Assembly: GCF_001039355.2 (NCBI RefSeq)
Contig: NW_019775462.1
Location: 214,800 to 278,799 of the forward strand
Direction: 5' to 3'
Source of the DNA: Lingula anatina
Taxonomy: Eukaryota > Brachiopoda > Lingulata > Lingulida > Lingulidae
Length of the DNA stretch: 64,000 nucleotides
In this document: positions 35,704 to 49,342 of the stretch, piece after piece
Position numbering within the stretch: position 1 is the first letter of the stretch
How the letters are laid out: every line of letters starts with the position of its first letter
Made by a program: the position numbers and the translations under genes
The notes under the pieces: generated by a model
Database searches by the model: none
Told to the model about the DNA's origin: nothing
Seen by the model: the letters and a program-made list of their open reading frames with translations, nothing else

Positions 35704-38571
35704 CTGAAGATTACAGACAAATTTAAATATTGTTTCTATGAATGCTTTATATATACAAATGTTAAGCGTGCCATTGCCAATTTGGGCAGAAGCAGCTGTC
35801 TTAGTATCATTGCCAGCTGCCATGTCTTGCTTGATCAGTTGTTAGTTTTATTGAAAAATACTCGATATTTTCAATGCACCTGCTTATCATTTTACTCCAC
35901 AGGGAGCAGATGGGGACTTTTTTTCAGAAGCCCTTCAACTTAAGATCAAAACAAATATTTACTTTTGGATTTTATCTGTACCTATAAATTTTCAAATAAC
36001 TGAAAGATTTCCTTGTCAATATGTGAAGAATAAATATTTGGTTTTGCAATTATTGTCAGATTTATTACAATGGCTTTTGATGTAGTCTAGAGGCAAATAT
36101 GCTTAAAATAATTCATCAAATGTTAATCTAATTAAAATATATTTCTTCCTTTTTTATTTTCTTTCTTGTATAAGAGTCAAAGAAATTAAAACATATTAAT
36201 AGCTTAACTTGATTTAATAATTTTTGCATCTGTTCACAAATTTAGGTATCTATAATCATGGTTCATTTTTTGAGAGATTTTTAACCTGTTAAGAACATTT
36301 CTCAAAGTAACTTGTAGAATATTGAACCTTCTCTCAACATTTTTAAAATTCAGTAATGTTCAACTATCTTCCCTCATCCCAAATGACAGTTCCATTTTAA
36401 ATTCCATCGGGTCATTCTGTTATGCCATCTCTACCAAAATATGAATAAAAACCATTTGTTTTTGTTTATCATTAACAGAGAAGCAATTCCTGTCAATCAA
36501 AGACCCACAAATGACTAACAGTGGTCAATTTTCATGATGCTATCTTCATCACGGAATAAACAGAAAGATTGTCTCATTCATGCCATGCAAGAATTTCATG
36601 CCGATTGAAATCAAATCAAGTTATTCCTGCAACAATTTTAGATGATTATAACTTAGACAACGGATGGAGAGACCGTTAATGTTGTTTTTTGTTATTTCAA
36701 AATAATTATGGACATTAATTGTGAAAAGGTTTAGGGGAAACAGACATGCCATCTCACCTGCAACATACATATATATATATAGAATATCTCAAAAGCAATG
36801 ATAAAAAAATAACTAGTGATTTAATAATCCCCTTTTATCTCTTATAAAAATGGCTTTTTTTATTTCATTCACTTTTATTCACTTATATTCCATTACTTTT
36901 CCAACATTTGGCCATGTAATTTCTCAAAAACCCTCCCAAAAAAAACATAAAAATGAAATTAAAAATTGAAATTACATCCAATTAAACTGATGTTGTTTCA
37001 GCTGATAAACTTACACAATGGTAAACAATACAAAAGTACAAAACACCCCATTTTCTCCTTCAACTTGAAATTCTCTACAGCTCTGCTAAATGGCTCGGTA
37101 CTTAGATTACAAGTTCTCATTATATTTTTTGTTCATACGCTTCTTTTTCTACTGAACTGGAATTTCTTTCTGGGGCCCACACAGCATCATAAGGCACCTG
37201 GCACTACAATATCATTTACACATGTACTAAAACCTCAGCTCACATCACCCTACTACAGTAGAAACATACAAATTCACAAACTCCTGGGGACTATTTTACA
37301 AATATAAACATTAGGCTATAGATTAGGCTTTTAGAGCAAAATTTCAATTGGCTTTGACCCAATATAAATCAGTAGTAGTCCAATAAATGAAATTTTGTGG
37401 CAGACTGATAATAAGAGAGACAGATAACATGTCAGACCAATACTTGCTTTATTCTTGATGGGTTTATCTTGAATTGAAGTAAAATAAAATATTTGGTCCA
37501 GCAGTTTAGACTTATTTATAGGCTAAAGTTCTCTTGTGAAAATGATCCCATGCAATGTTATTTAATATGTACTGACACCCCCCCCCCACAACATCATCTA
37601 AATGCAGTGTAGAAAAATAGTACCTCTAGTTCCTGCACTAAAGACTTTGCACATGAACTTAAAAAATTTCACAAAATTTATTGCTGTCTTTTAAAAGAAA
37701 GTTCTTTCAAGGTCATCAAAACTAAACAATGGCAGTAATAATAACTAAAAGTAGGCATAATGACGAACAGAAAGTTGACATTCATGAAGACAAATCTAGC
37801 TTATGCAGCATCCCAATAAAAAGTCACATAGGCAAATTATTATTAAAGACAATGAGTAATGGATAATAATGTCACAATGTATTAATCAGTTATACATGTT
37901 AGATAGTTATTATTTTATTACTAAATATTGCACTTATTATTTTCATACATGGAAAAAAGAATAATAAAAAATAAAAACAAAGAAAACAAGTCCTCCTCCC
38001 CTTACAAAGGCACCTGTTACTATATCTCTTAACACAAGTTGTATAAACAATGTGGCAGTTATGTTTTTTATAGGCCTCATTTTTTCTAATCCAACCTGGG
38101 GCACCTGCCTGTGTCAATAACATGCCAGGGTATGATATACAACTTTGGAGTAACATGCTACCATGCTACTAGCATTTTCACTTCTGCCAAAGGAACAAGG
38201 TTATGTCTTCACATCAGCATTGGTTTTGTCCCTTTGTTTATTGGACAAGATATCTCAAAAACTTTCTGAAGTCTTGGGTAGTCTGTTTAACATTCTAAAG
38301 AACTGCTTTTCCAAAGGCATACCATAAAATTCTCTCTAATGAAATCATAAATATGGTGTAGGACATGCATTGATTGCACTATTCAAAACAGGGGCAGTGC
38401 ACTTTTTTTGTTTTGCAGTGGATGAGATACTAACTTCATCACACTGTGCTAGCTAAGATACTGAGCATCATTATGCTTAGATATATTATACCACATTGTG
38501 CTAGTTGAGGTGGTTAATGTGCATCATTGTGTTAGCTAGACAACGAAAGAAAGTTCAAATCTGACTCCCGA

Positions 38572-38605
<34 letters not shown>

Positions 38606-39854
38606 GTGGCGATATAAAATTTTTATAGAAACACTAACCTAAGAAAAATTATGATGGTAAGTACAATCTAAATAAGCATTAGCTTTTTTTTTTTTTGCAC
38701 ACAAACCCCAAAATTCAATCCTCTAAAAAGACTACTTTCAGTTATGGCAAGTATCCATACTTCACAGCTACAGTATTCCCTGTCATGTTTTTATTTACTG
38801 TTTGTCTGAGGCCTCAAAGGAGATAAACCTGGCAGCACTTCAAATAGCAAATAAAAAACATCTTGATCTTTAACCTGATGTTTGTGATCAAAAGCAACAT
38901 AATCTTTTTGAGTTCTTTTCAGTTTATCCACATAAACAAACAAACAAATATTGACAAACAAAATACCAAGAAAATCTATTCCAAAGAATACAGATAAGCA
39001 AGCAAACAATTTAAAACTAATTACTGTGATAAGTGACTTACTTCATAACATGTCATCTCAAACACAACAGAGGCTGATCCACATTGAAAACCAGTCAACA
39101 GACAAAATTTGTTGGCATGAACTCAGACCTAAGATATGAAAAATTACTTCAAATGTGTAAGCTAAAATAATTGGACACAATTTTTGTTTGGGGCCAGTAG
39201 ATTTTCCCCAAGACTTAAAACATAAGCCTAAAAATAGATTTGGAACAGATTTGCTATTGGTTAAGTTCATTATTCTCAGCAATCATGACAAAAATTGCCA
39301 AGATGCTAGTACTTTACGTCAAGCTTGCCCTACCTGTAAAACACTGCTCCTTGTGGAACTAGTACCATGTCATCCTGGTAGTATATAAAGCCACTCTCTT
39401 CTCACAAATACTGGAAATAAAACCAGGAAATACCAAGTTAAAATATTCAGACTGACATCATTTCTAAAGCATTGCAGTGCCAAATTACAGATTTTTTTCA
39501 AAAAAAAAAAAAAAAAAGGGGGAAAATGGCAGCACTGGGGAAAATAAATATTTCATTCAAAATATGACAGGAAACATAATTTATCAAAATCATGCACCTC
39601 ATCTATTCAAGAAGTTCAGTTCATTTAAAATTTGAATAGCTTAAGAAAGATAAAATGACAGACCCCTGTAATCAGTCACATGATTACATGTCTAATTAGG
39701 AGGAATGTTATATCCTTCTTTCATCTTATTTCCTCTTAAGATAGTCAGCACTATGGTAATTATTTACACATTCCGAACACCTAAGATTTTCCAATATTTT
39801 ATTTTTATGATTTAGCCTTTTTAACCTTGCATAAGTAGTAAACTGATTTGAAAA
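35704..39854 (-). other. Presumed intron of the divergent gene
   Basis: This AT-rich sequence has no supported exon. It contains TA runs (36769-36780, 38574-38588), a long T tract at about 38588-38605, a dispersed foldback copy (37318-37548), a poly-C tract (37578-37587) and an A17 run near 39502. ORFs such as 36966-37307 and 39058-39282 lack convincing splice context. Confidence 0.4.
37318..37548. repeat. Copy of the dispersed TTTCACAA foldback family
   Basis: The right end reads TTTAGACTTATTTATAGGCTAAAGTTCTCTTGTGAAAATG. The left end has GATTAGGCTTTTAGAGCAAAATTTCAATTGGC, loosely inverted. The interior has GTCAGACCAATACTTGCTTTATTC. This is a moderately diverged copy. Confidence 0.6.
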
Positions 39855-41312
39855 GCATCAGAGACAGCAAAATCAAAATCTAAGAAGCTAAGTAAATGAC
39901 ATGTGCTACAATGCATGCATAAATGCTACTACAAATGCATAAAGCATGTATATATGCAGAAATGCAGCCACCACAATGCAAAAGTCTGCAAATGTGAGGT
40001 GCATGCAACTCTCTGTCAGTGCTTTGGGGGTTGAACTTATCAAACTCCGGAATATTTTTCATGCAGGGCAAGTTTTCCTAACCTTTTGCCATGTAACTAT
40101 TTTTCACTTCCCACCCATTGCATCACGTACATTCTTACATCTTGTTTCCCACCAACAGGAACTTCCTCAAATTTTGACATCTTGTATTGACACTAATTTG
40201 AACAAACTTCCAAATACATTTAACTATGTAATTTGATGAAATGTTTAAAACAATGTATTCAAATTAAAGTTTCTTCCTATAAGCTAATTAATCCTTCATT
40301 CTTCATCGAGTGATGCTGATAATTAACAAATAGCAAGTCACTACATAAATTAATTTAATTAAAAGGTTTTGATTTTTTTTTTATTTTGTTTTCTTTTTCC
40401 ATTTTTTTTTTTTTAATAAATGTCCCTGGAGGTCAGACCCTATGTTAACATTGGTATGAGGATTTCCTGGGCTTTATAATACAGCAATTGATTTAAGTTG
40501 TTGTTGTTTTAATCTTTTTTATTTTTAATTGGACAAAAGTAGGAAACACTGTGAAACATTATGAACAAAAATTATATATTTGGCAGGAATGGAGATGTTA
40601 ATCATTTTTTCAAATCTAAAAAAAATGAAAATCTATTGAAAAGGCATTCCAGAAATTTCTAGCGTGGAAGGCACACTGCTCTTTAAAAGTACTTCTGGGC
40701 TGGTTTATGTGGCCCACATTAAACAATCCTAATATTTGAGGAAGATCATAATTATGAGTCATTTTCAACTGAGGCACAGTCTTCATGAAAAAAAAAATGT
40801 TTTCCAAAGACCATATCTCAGTCATCTTCAATATACTAGCCCAACTCTTCCTTTTCACCTCATCCTTTTGTATATATATTTATTTATTTATTTATTCATT
40901 TATTTATTTATAACAGTCAAGAGATTGACAATTAATTAATAGCGTGGCTATTGCATCAGAGTCACCTAAACAGAGTCCCCACACTCATCATGATTGGTAA
41001 ATAATGGGTCTTATGAAAGGGAGTTACCTCCCCCTCCCTAACTGAATCAACTGGTGTAGAACCAATCAACTGGTGTGAGACAGGAAACTATAACTCAATG
41101 TGAAACGGGCCATAGACTTTTTAATGGTTCAAATTCATTGACACCAAGCACATTTTCATGAGATACTCTGATCAACAGTCATAGAGATGTCTCCCAAGCA
41201 TTGTAAAAGAAACCCTGATTTAAGAGGAGAGTAAATTTATATAAACAACAGATTAGAAGTTGCCGCATGCTACATACTAGATCATGTTACAACTTTAAAT
41301 CTGGAGCCAATT

Positions 41313-41530
41313 TGATCAAAAATAAAAATCTAACGTTAGTGTTAATTTTAAGTTAAGGACCTAATTGTTTTTGCTGACTGTCACCCAAGGCAAATCCATA
41401 GTAGTATATTAATAAAATGCTGTCTGTTTAATAAATATGCCTGATATTTTAGACCAACTGAAAGGGATTTAATGTTAAGACCAACTTAAATGTGAAGACC
41501 AACTTTTGGTCTAATATATGATCATGTGTG
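41313..41530. repeat. Copy of the dispersed TTTCACAA foldback family (copy A)
   Basis: Its core is TTAAGTTAAGGACCTAATTG on the left and TTAAGACCAACTTAAATGTGAAGACCAACTTTTGGTC on the right, with TTTTAGACCAACTGAAAGGGATT inside. The orthologous copy in the second repeat is at about 49870-50062. Confidence 0.6.
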
Positions 41531-42419
41531 AAGCCGCCTCAGTAGTGGAGGCATTCAGACACACACACATCCCACCTTGCCTCCAGCAATGTAGTCAAAA
41601 GTTTAACTGCTGTTTTTTACCAGATTAAAGAGGCAAATTCCACACAACAGATTTTCAACACAATATTTTCACATTTAGTAAGTCACTTTATTGTACAAAC
41701 TAATGCATTGCAGAAATGATGATTATGTATAATAGGAATAGACATTTATTTAAAAAAAAATAAGTATAGCAACAGACAAGTACAGGCTATGCTAAACTTT
41801 AAAAGTTAACACTATGAATTAAAATAGCATCATTTCTGCATCTCTGTTCTTGAAATATCACATCCATTCTCAGCAGTAACAAGTTTAAGAATCACTTAAA
41901 ACTTTTGTTCACCATACTAATTTAAGATAAGATGCAACATACATTACGTTGTTTTTCTTTCAAAAGTTAAGTTCAACCAAGCTCAAAGTCAGAAATACAA
42001 ACATTCATGAAATATAACTAAAGAAATGTATTTTAAAAACAAAACTTCTTAACAAATCTTTCTAATGAAAGCTGAATTGACAAAAAAAAGTCATATACTA
42101 ATGAAAAGGGTGTAAGATAATTAAAAGAGACCCCCCCCTGTAATGATCCTAAAAAGTTCTAAAAAGTACCACTTACAAAACCATTAAGTAGCTGTGATTA
42201 AATAAATTTTGATTCCCACGACATTAAAAACATCACAATACCATCCAGCTCAATCAATGATTTAGCAGCAAACACTACCTATATGCAATTCAACAAAATT
42301 TTAATGAGACCCCCTACCAATCCCTTAGATCCCTTAACTACCAACAGCAAACATTTGTCAGAGTATTTCTAAGTGATTTTAGACCAATTTAACTAGCCAG
42401 TTAACCTTCTCATTTCTCT

Positions 42420-42625
42420 TAGCACCAAGGGTAAACACCAGATAATGAACCATCAACATTTGTTCCTCTAATTTCTTCAAACATTTCATCAGCCAGAACA
42501 AACCAAGGGGTAATGAGACCAATAGAAAGCTCTTGTATAACATTACATATCAAGTCAACTAGATTCAACATACCTGCCTTGTTTATACACACTAGGTTAA
42601 CAATCTTGTCAATAACTACTAAGAT
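42420..42625 (-). pseudogene. Coding-like fragment preserved in copy A
   Basis: On the - strand an open frame contains VDLICNVIQELSIGLITPWF followed by VLADEMFEEIRGTNVDGSL and ends in a stop near 42420. The composition is clearly protein-like. A donor-like site (GGCAG then gtatgt) lies upstream at about 42572. Just upstream a second frame reads LQQGSVKPLQN and CVPVPQNES before a TAG pair in this copy. It may be a decayed transposon or exon fragment. The family is not recognised. The counterpart is at 50649-50858. Confidence 0.3.
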
Positions 42626-44323
42626 TCATTTTGAGGAACCGGGACACACAAGGTTTGAAAATTTTGTAGAGGTTTGACTGATCCTTGTTGCAGCTGAGAG
42701 AAGAATTTAACAAACAGATCTCAAATTTAAAACATAAATAAATCTAAAGAGGTAACAATGAAAGTTTGGCCTGTCTACAGGATACAGTAATTATTGTCAA
42801 TACATACCTGATTGAATGAAAACATTGACTCTCTGATTTGACAACTGTCTTACCCCAGGACTGCTGAACCAAAAACTGGCCCAACATTTTTGAAAAACTA
42901 AATGAAAAAACTCATATACTAGTACTTCATCTTTAACTATCATTAAATCTTTTTTTATCTTTTCATTATTAATCATTATACCTGTTTGGATGTCAATTCA
43001 TTATGCTTTTAAGTGCTTAATCTCCACTTTTCTCAATCTTGAGCACTTCAAATTTCCTCTCCTGTCCTTACACCAGAACATTTTTTTTTTTTTTGAGTGA
43101 TACACTAATGTTGAAAACAAAACAATCACTGCTCTTCGACACGTCACAATAATTAAAAACTACGGAAACAATTTTTCAAACCTAGTCTCTGACAAATTCA
43201 CAATACTATCTTGACCGCCCCTGACCTAATGGATAAGATCTTTAATTTAGATGGTTGGTTGCATTAGCTCATGCAGAGACCTTAATAAAGATCCCATCTC
43301 TTTTGTGGTAACAGACTGCTCTTGGCGCACAGCTGTCAATCAAGCTGATAGCTGCCACACATAGTTAAGCTGAGAGACTGTCAATAGATTATCTGATCAG
43401 AATCTTAAGACAATGTGACAAGCCCAATAATCATCAAAATTGCCACCACAGTGATATGGAGGAGGCCGCTACTCAACTTTTTTCTCCAACTTAAATCTTA
43501 AACGTAAACCAGATGACCCTGATTTGTGGAGAGATATTAATTTGCACATTCTAACAAGTTTAAGCACCCGCAACAAAAGTAGTCTTGGATTGCCAAATAT
43601 TAGGAAATTAAGATGAAGATTAGGAGTAAATCTACTACAGATAGACCTTTCACAAAATCTTGCAATGACGCCTCGTAAGTTATTTTAGAAAGTGTTTTGT
43701 TATTTGTGTTTCAATTTCTACAGACTGTAATGTCTGAAGATAAGCCAGTACTAGATTATTAGTTCAAATGAACCAAGCAACTTTACAAAAGGATATGATT
43801 GATTTGAAATTAGTGTTTGAGGGCATTTTGAATTTCAAAACTGTATTTACCTTCATTGCCCTTTATCTTCCACTTTTACAGTTTTACATGGGAGTTAAAT
43901 ATTTCAGTTCTGTTAAGATTCATCAATTGTAAGCATGCATATTCAAAGTGAAAACCTTTGATCTTAATTCATCAATTTCTTTGCGAGGGATCTTTACATT
44001 CAAGTTCCCCAGTATCTAGGCATTTTAACAAATCTGAACCAAAGAGACTGATCGGGATCAATAAGTTCGGAAACATCTAAAACTTGAACATTTTTGTGGT
44101 GGGTAGCATGAAAGTGATGCATGAACCACAAATATGTGACTCAATCAATACCATGCTGACGAGAGTCAGGAGTCCTTCGTGACTTATCTAGAAAAACTCA
44201 CATCTGAGGCCTTTTTCTCTAGTTATATTTTTGCTTCTGTTATTAAATGAATCAGAGTGCACCATTATAAACAAAAGTTTTGCTTGCTTTTTATGTCTAT
44301 AATATTCTATCAGCTGTAGAAAT

Positions 44324-44330
<7 letters not shown>

Positions 44331-44364
<34 letters not shown>
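44331..44364. repeat. (CT)n microsatellite, copy A
   Basis: About 17 CT units followed by imperfect CT-rich sequence to about 44460. The counterpart is at 52492-52526. Confidence 0.95.
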
Positions 44365-44367
<3 letters not shown>

Positions 44368-46680
44368 ACCCTACATTTCTCCCTTCCCCTCCCTTTTTCT
44401 CTCCACTCTCTCTCTCTTTTTCTCGGTATTCTGTCTTTCTCTTTTCTCCCTTCTGTCTAGAGCTTTTCTTCATACACATAATATACACATAACCTTACCC
44501 TTCCTCACATAAATATCCTGTACTCTGCTCAATTTGAACCGCAGGTGGTTGAACCTGTGTGGCAATTAAAGCCATGTGCAAGAAGTGTGTTCGCGTTTAC
44601 ATTAAGTGACATCATAAAGCACCCTCAGAGAAAATTTACAACTTGGGGGCAATGTAGTGTAAACAGGGGCATATATTAGTTGGGACTATGTTTCTGCCTC
44701 ACAGAAAATCTTGTCTTGAGGTATTTTCTAGTCTCTTTCATGTTTAACCTGCAGGAAATTGTGCAGAAAACATAATGGACTCATGCTTGGTTGATAAAAT
44801 GTGATTTTTTTCCCAAAATAATCCCTGGTTTAGTTCTCATTCCTGCTCTTTTTTAAGTGATTCAAGATGTCTTATCTGAAAACGAGTTCAACTTGACACC
44901 AATTTTATAAGTAAAAACTTATGTCAGTACAATAATTGAATATATTTTCTGAAACAAACATCATAAACATAAACATAAACATAAACAACGTATACACTGT
45001 AATTAATAATCTTAAACACTGTATTAGTAGTAATCCATAGTGATGTATAACTATTTATTTATTTATATATTTGTAGTATAGAGGGCTAACAAATGTAACT
45101 GCCACATTCAATGCTCGAATAAATTATTATTATTATATCTCCATTACATGGTGCTCATTGCTTACGCCATTGTCACTCTCCTTTTTTTCAACTCCCAGCT
45201 TGCACCTCTAAATCTACACTACACATATTCTCATCATGCTGTAGGAGAAATGCACCCATCAACCTTTCCCTGGCCAGGTACATTAATCACAATGATCAGG
45301 TGTTATGAATGTACCATTTAGTTCTGACAAGCATCTTACATATGAAATACTAGTAAATAGTTTACCTGCTGTCTACTGGGCCAAGTCTTTGCTTTTAAAA
45401 GCCAATAAGCTGGGTGCAGTCATAAAATAGTAGAAAGTTTGCAAATATAGTCTTTAGTTTTCTTCGGCTCTTTTATAAGTATAGTCTATAATAAATCACT
45501 TAAAGCAATGACAGAGGTTTAAAAATCCTATCCTTGAGCCTAAATTACATCTAAATGCTATCTTTACATTACAATATGGATGGCTAAGCAAGTCTGAGAA
45601 ATGACGACCACAATATTCAATAACTTTCCAACCACTGCTTGTACGTCTTTGTACCCAAACACCGCTTCTGACAGTGCAAACAACTAGACTACATATAACA
45701 ACAAACTCTCAGCTAGACAACACATACCCAAAGGAATGCACGAAAGAGCACGAGGTCATGCAGGTCAGGGGAACAAAGGAGGACCCACAAAGCATGCTGC
45801 TTTATTGTGCCTGACCTGTGCTTTAAGAACCCCAGGGACTGATCGAGCAAAAATCAGCAGATCATTGTCATAGAAAGGGCTGTCACAGGTCGTGGGGCCG
45901 GGGTGCCTTGTGTCAACACAAAGGCAGTTAGTACCTTTAAATGGAAAATGTGACAATTCCACTTTTTTTTTTTTTTTTTTTTTTTTGAGGGAGAGTATAG
46001 GCAAGAAGAAAGGTGGAAACCTTTTTCAAGCTTTTTTTTGCCTTGGTTCCAATACATATTCTTAAATTATAGGAGACTTAGCATTACTTCTGCAAGCAGA
46101 AATAGTTTTTTAAATTAGGAACATAAACTTATTCAACTATAAATATCTGGGGCCCAACAAAGTGTGTATCATTTGCATAATTTTGGAGTCTTCAAGAATG
46201 ATAAATATAAAACAATCACTATTGGAAGTTGAAACTCACCCCAACTCCCACCACCCAACCCCTTTCCTTCTCAATCCCAATGAAAAGCATGCTACCATTT
46301 TTGTCAAAAAAAAAATATATATACAAAAATATAATTAGCTAGAAAGTAATAAATCTTCATATCACCCTTTCACATTTTAGCATTAACACAAGTTCCAACA
46401 ATCTAAATTCCCTTACAAAGATCACTTTCAAGTTTTTGTCAAATAACTACAGCAGACACTGAAAAACGTCTCTAAGGACACACGCGTCTGTGTTTGATAA
46501 GATTATTTATCATGATCATGTTTTAGCCTGGTTCAAACAAGAATTCAATCTGCCAGTTTTTACCATAACAAGTAGCTAACAACCACAAATCATGCGATTA
46601 AGTCGATGTACATGTTGTTCTACAACAATTTGTTGTACAAGGTGTCAAATCATAAGTAGCCACTTCATAAGACAATCTCA

Positions 46681-46683
<3 letters not shown>

Positions 46684-46722
<39 letters not shown>
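46684..46722. repeat. (GT)n microsatellite, copy A
   Basis: About 20 pure GT units. In the second copy the same site (54860-54907) is interrupted by GCGCGTGCATG motifs. Confidence 0.95.
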
Positions 46723-46725
<3 letters not shown>

Positions 46726-47485
46726 GGAAGGGGCGTGTGGAGCCCATTAATTTAAGAGAACAAGGATTAAAGTTATCATGAGTTACGGGAGAGAGAGAGA
46801 GAGAGAAGACATAAACCTACAACTTGTCATATCACACAATCCAATATGTCACAGGGGATGACCCACAGCCATTCAGACCCAGTCCCCACTGTGACTCTAT
46901 GTGACCATGCACCATGTACAGGGGTATCTTATTTCAAAGGTAAATATGGATCTAAGGTGAGAGTTAGGGCAGGGCAGAAAAGGATCAGGTCAAGCGACAT
47001 AGCACAATATTTTAGTGATGCTTACATCTGAGCAGTTCTACACAGTTGGGAAAATGTTTACATAGTGTAAGATATATATATATATACTAGCATGTTATAG
47101 GTCATATTGCGTGTTGCACCCAAGGCCCCTGTTTCACAATAAGACTGTACTATTAAAAGAGCGAAAGTTGCTTGTAACTCTCACTTTTTCTCTCATCTCC
47201 ATCTTTCTCTCAATCCAATTCTACCCCACGTTCAAAATATATCTTATTCCTTTGACCAAGCTTCCATAGGATTATACACCTAATAGAGATCAACATCTTA
47301 TGCGGGCACACCTACTAACACCTCCCAGTGCCCCAGACTTCATGAGATTTAGCCAGACAAGTCACATATCTCCATTAATGTGCCCTTTGGGGCAGCTAAT
47401 GACCCATGTAATTACCTCCTTAATTAGATTATCTGCTATATATACATACAGGCAGCTCTTGGCTGGCAGTTTAGCACTCAGATAC

Positions 47486-47765
47486 TGTAATAAGATGGCT
47501 CTTTACTGAGTCCAACGTGCCGGACTCTATTCAGGAGAGAGACAACAACAAATGCGTCTGACTTCTACGAAAGTTTATTGTGAAGTGCTAGGCTTGTATA
47601 TACATGTACATTAAAAAGTATGAGGAACACCTGTTTACTTTAACAATGGCTGAGAACTGTCATCAAGTGTAATCTGTAGGTGACCAAGGGTCATTCAAAA
47701 AATGCCACTAATGGAAGCTTGTGAACTTTGATGACATTTACCAAAAACAAGAAGATAATGTTACA
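47486..47765 (-). mobile_element. 3' LTR of a Ty3/gypsy-type retrotransposon, about 280 bp
   Basis: In element orientation (- strand) the LTR starts TGTAACATTATC right after a purine tract and ends CTTATTACA, giving matching TGTAA...TTACA termini. It lies downstream of the pol fragment at 47984-48326, in the right order and strand. Its outer end abuts GATAC, the point where similarity to the second 7.5 kb copy stops. The other LTR and most of the element are absent, lost at the N. Confidence 0.8.
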
Positions 47766-47778
47766 TCTCCCTTTCTTC
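47766..47778 (-). other. Polypurine tract of the retrotransposon
   Basis: On the - strand the sequence GAAGAAAGGGAGA sits immediately before the TGTAAC start of the LTR. This is the expected site of plus-strand DNA priming. Confidence 0.75.
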
Positions 47779-47983
47779 AATCAAATGTCCTGGGTGTTAA
47801 CAGTCATAGTCTTGGTGAAATATCCCTGCACTGGCAATATGTGCTTGTTAGTCCTGCCTGTCAGATATGTGTATCCAATAGTGAACATATACTGTCATTG
47901 AAAAAATTCTTGATAAAGTTAAGTTCATATCCTTTTGTCCAAGGGTAATTTCCTCTAAAGTCTTTTATATCACTTTGCAAAAA

Positions 47984-48326
47984 TTACATAGATTCTATAA
48001 TTTTTTGTTTGCAAACTCTGCCAGCTCGTGTTACATAGGGCTGGGGTGTATGACATTCATCTTTCTGAGGGGTTGATTTGACTTTAACTGGGGACTTAAC
48101 TGGGGCATTTACAGCAGGCTTTGGGTGATCTGCTAGAATTTTAAGATCACTGGATTTATTAACCAGATTCTCAGTGCAAATAGGCACTTGAGGGTCAGTG
48201 TCATGAGGAACATTGGGCTCTTTTGTTTTGAGAATATGACGCCTGTTACGTCGATATATACCACCATTAGGAGCTTGTAAAACAAACGAATTTTCATTCA
48301 CCTTATCAATGACATTAGCAGGTTTC
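47984..48326 (-). mobile_element. C-terminal end of Ty3/gypsy pol (integrase tail), truncated
   Basis: The open frame runs from the N at 48327 to a TAA at 47984-47986, about 113 residues. It contains the hallmark of the integrase C-terminal region of metazoan Ty3/gypsy (K02A2.6-like) elements: a PANVIDKV start, VLQAPNGGIYRRNRRHI, and near the end YVTRAGRVCKQK, the usual (S/A)GR motif. The middle is Pro- and Lys-rich and variable. The frame is intact, which suggests a young insertion, but gag, protease, reverse transcriptase, RNase H and the integrase core are missing because the sequence breaks at the N. Confidence 0.85.
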
Positions 48327-48327
48327 N
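48327..48327. other. Undetermined base at a structural junction
   Basis: The N separates the truncated retrotransposon from the first base pair of copy B of the 7.5 kb repeat. Similarity to copy A starts two bases later (48329). This is very likely an assembly join. Confidence 0.85.
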
Positions 48328-49338
48328 TGCATCAGAGACAGCAAAATCAAAATCTAAGAAGCTAAGTAAATGACATGTGCTACAATGCATGCATAAATGC
48401 TACTACAAATGCATAAAGCATGTATATATGCAGAAATGCAGCCACCACAATGCAAAAGTCTGCAAATGTGAGGTGCATGCAACTCTCTGTCAGTGCTTTG
48501 GGGGTTGAACTTATCAAACTCCGGAATTTTTTTCATGCAGGGCAAGTTTTCCTAACCTTTTGCCATGTAACTATTTTTGATTTCCCACCCATTGCATCAC
48601 GTACATTCTTACATCTTGTTTCCCACCAACAGGAACTTCCTCAAATTTTGACATCTTGTACTGACACTAATTTGAACAAACTTCCAAATACATTTAACTA
48701 CGTAATTTGGTGAAATGTTTAAAACAATGTATTCAAATTAAAGTTTCTTTCTATAAGCTAATTAATCCTTCATTCTTCATCAGATGATGCTGATAATTAA
48801 CAAATAGCAAGTAACTACATAAATTAATCTAATTAAAAGGTCTTGATTTTGTTTTTTGTTTTGTTTTTCCTTTTTTTTTTTTTAATAAATGTCCCTGGTG
48901 TACGTGAGGTCAGACCCTATGTTAACATTGTTATGAGGATTTCCTGGGCTTTATAATACAGCGATTGATTTAAGTTGTTGTTGTTTTAATCTTTTTTATT
49001 TTTAATTGGACAAAAGTAGGAAACACTGTGAAACATAATGAACAAAAATTATATATTTGGCAGGAATGGAGATGTTAATCATTTTTTCAAACCTAAAAAA
49101 AATGAAAATCTATTGAAAAGGCATTCCAGAAATTTCTAACGTGGAAGGCACACTGCTCTTTAAAAGTACTTCTGGGCTGGTTTATGTGTCCCACATTAAA
49201 CAATCCTAATATTTGAGGAGGATCATAATTATGAGTCATTTTCAACTGAGATTCAGTCTTCATGAAAAAAACATTTTCCAGAGACCATATCTTAGTCATC
49301 TTCAATATACTACCCCAACTCTTTCTTTTCACCTCATC

Positions 49339-49342
<4 letters not shown>

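Larger units (their letters stand above)
39855..47485. repeat. Copy A of a ~7.5 kb direct repeat (probable duplicate allele)
   Basis: From GCATCAGAGACAGC at 39855 to GCACTCAGATAC at 47485, this sequence matches 48329-55661 in the same order and orientation, with scattered substitutions and indels. Copy A has extra segments of about 285 bp (around 41870-42150) and about 75 bp (around 43880-43950). Microsatellites differ between copies: TTTA repeats here against a TA run in copy B near 49343, a longer GT run here at 46684-46722, and T24 here (45963-45986) against T43 in B. The similarity starts abruptly at the N on one side and at the LTR on the other. No well-supported gene lies inside. Confidence 0.95.

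Noticed and set aside
46846-47031. + strand ORF conserved in both 7.5 kb copies (also 55013-55198)
   Set aside because: Conservation simply reflects overall near-identity of the copies; no motif or splice context is present.
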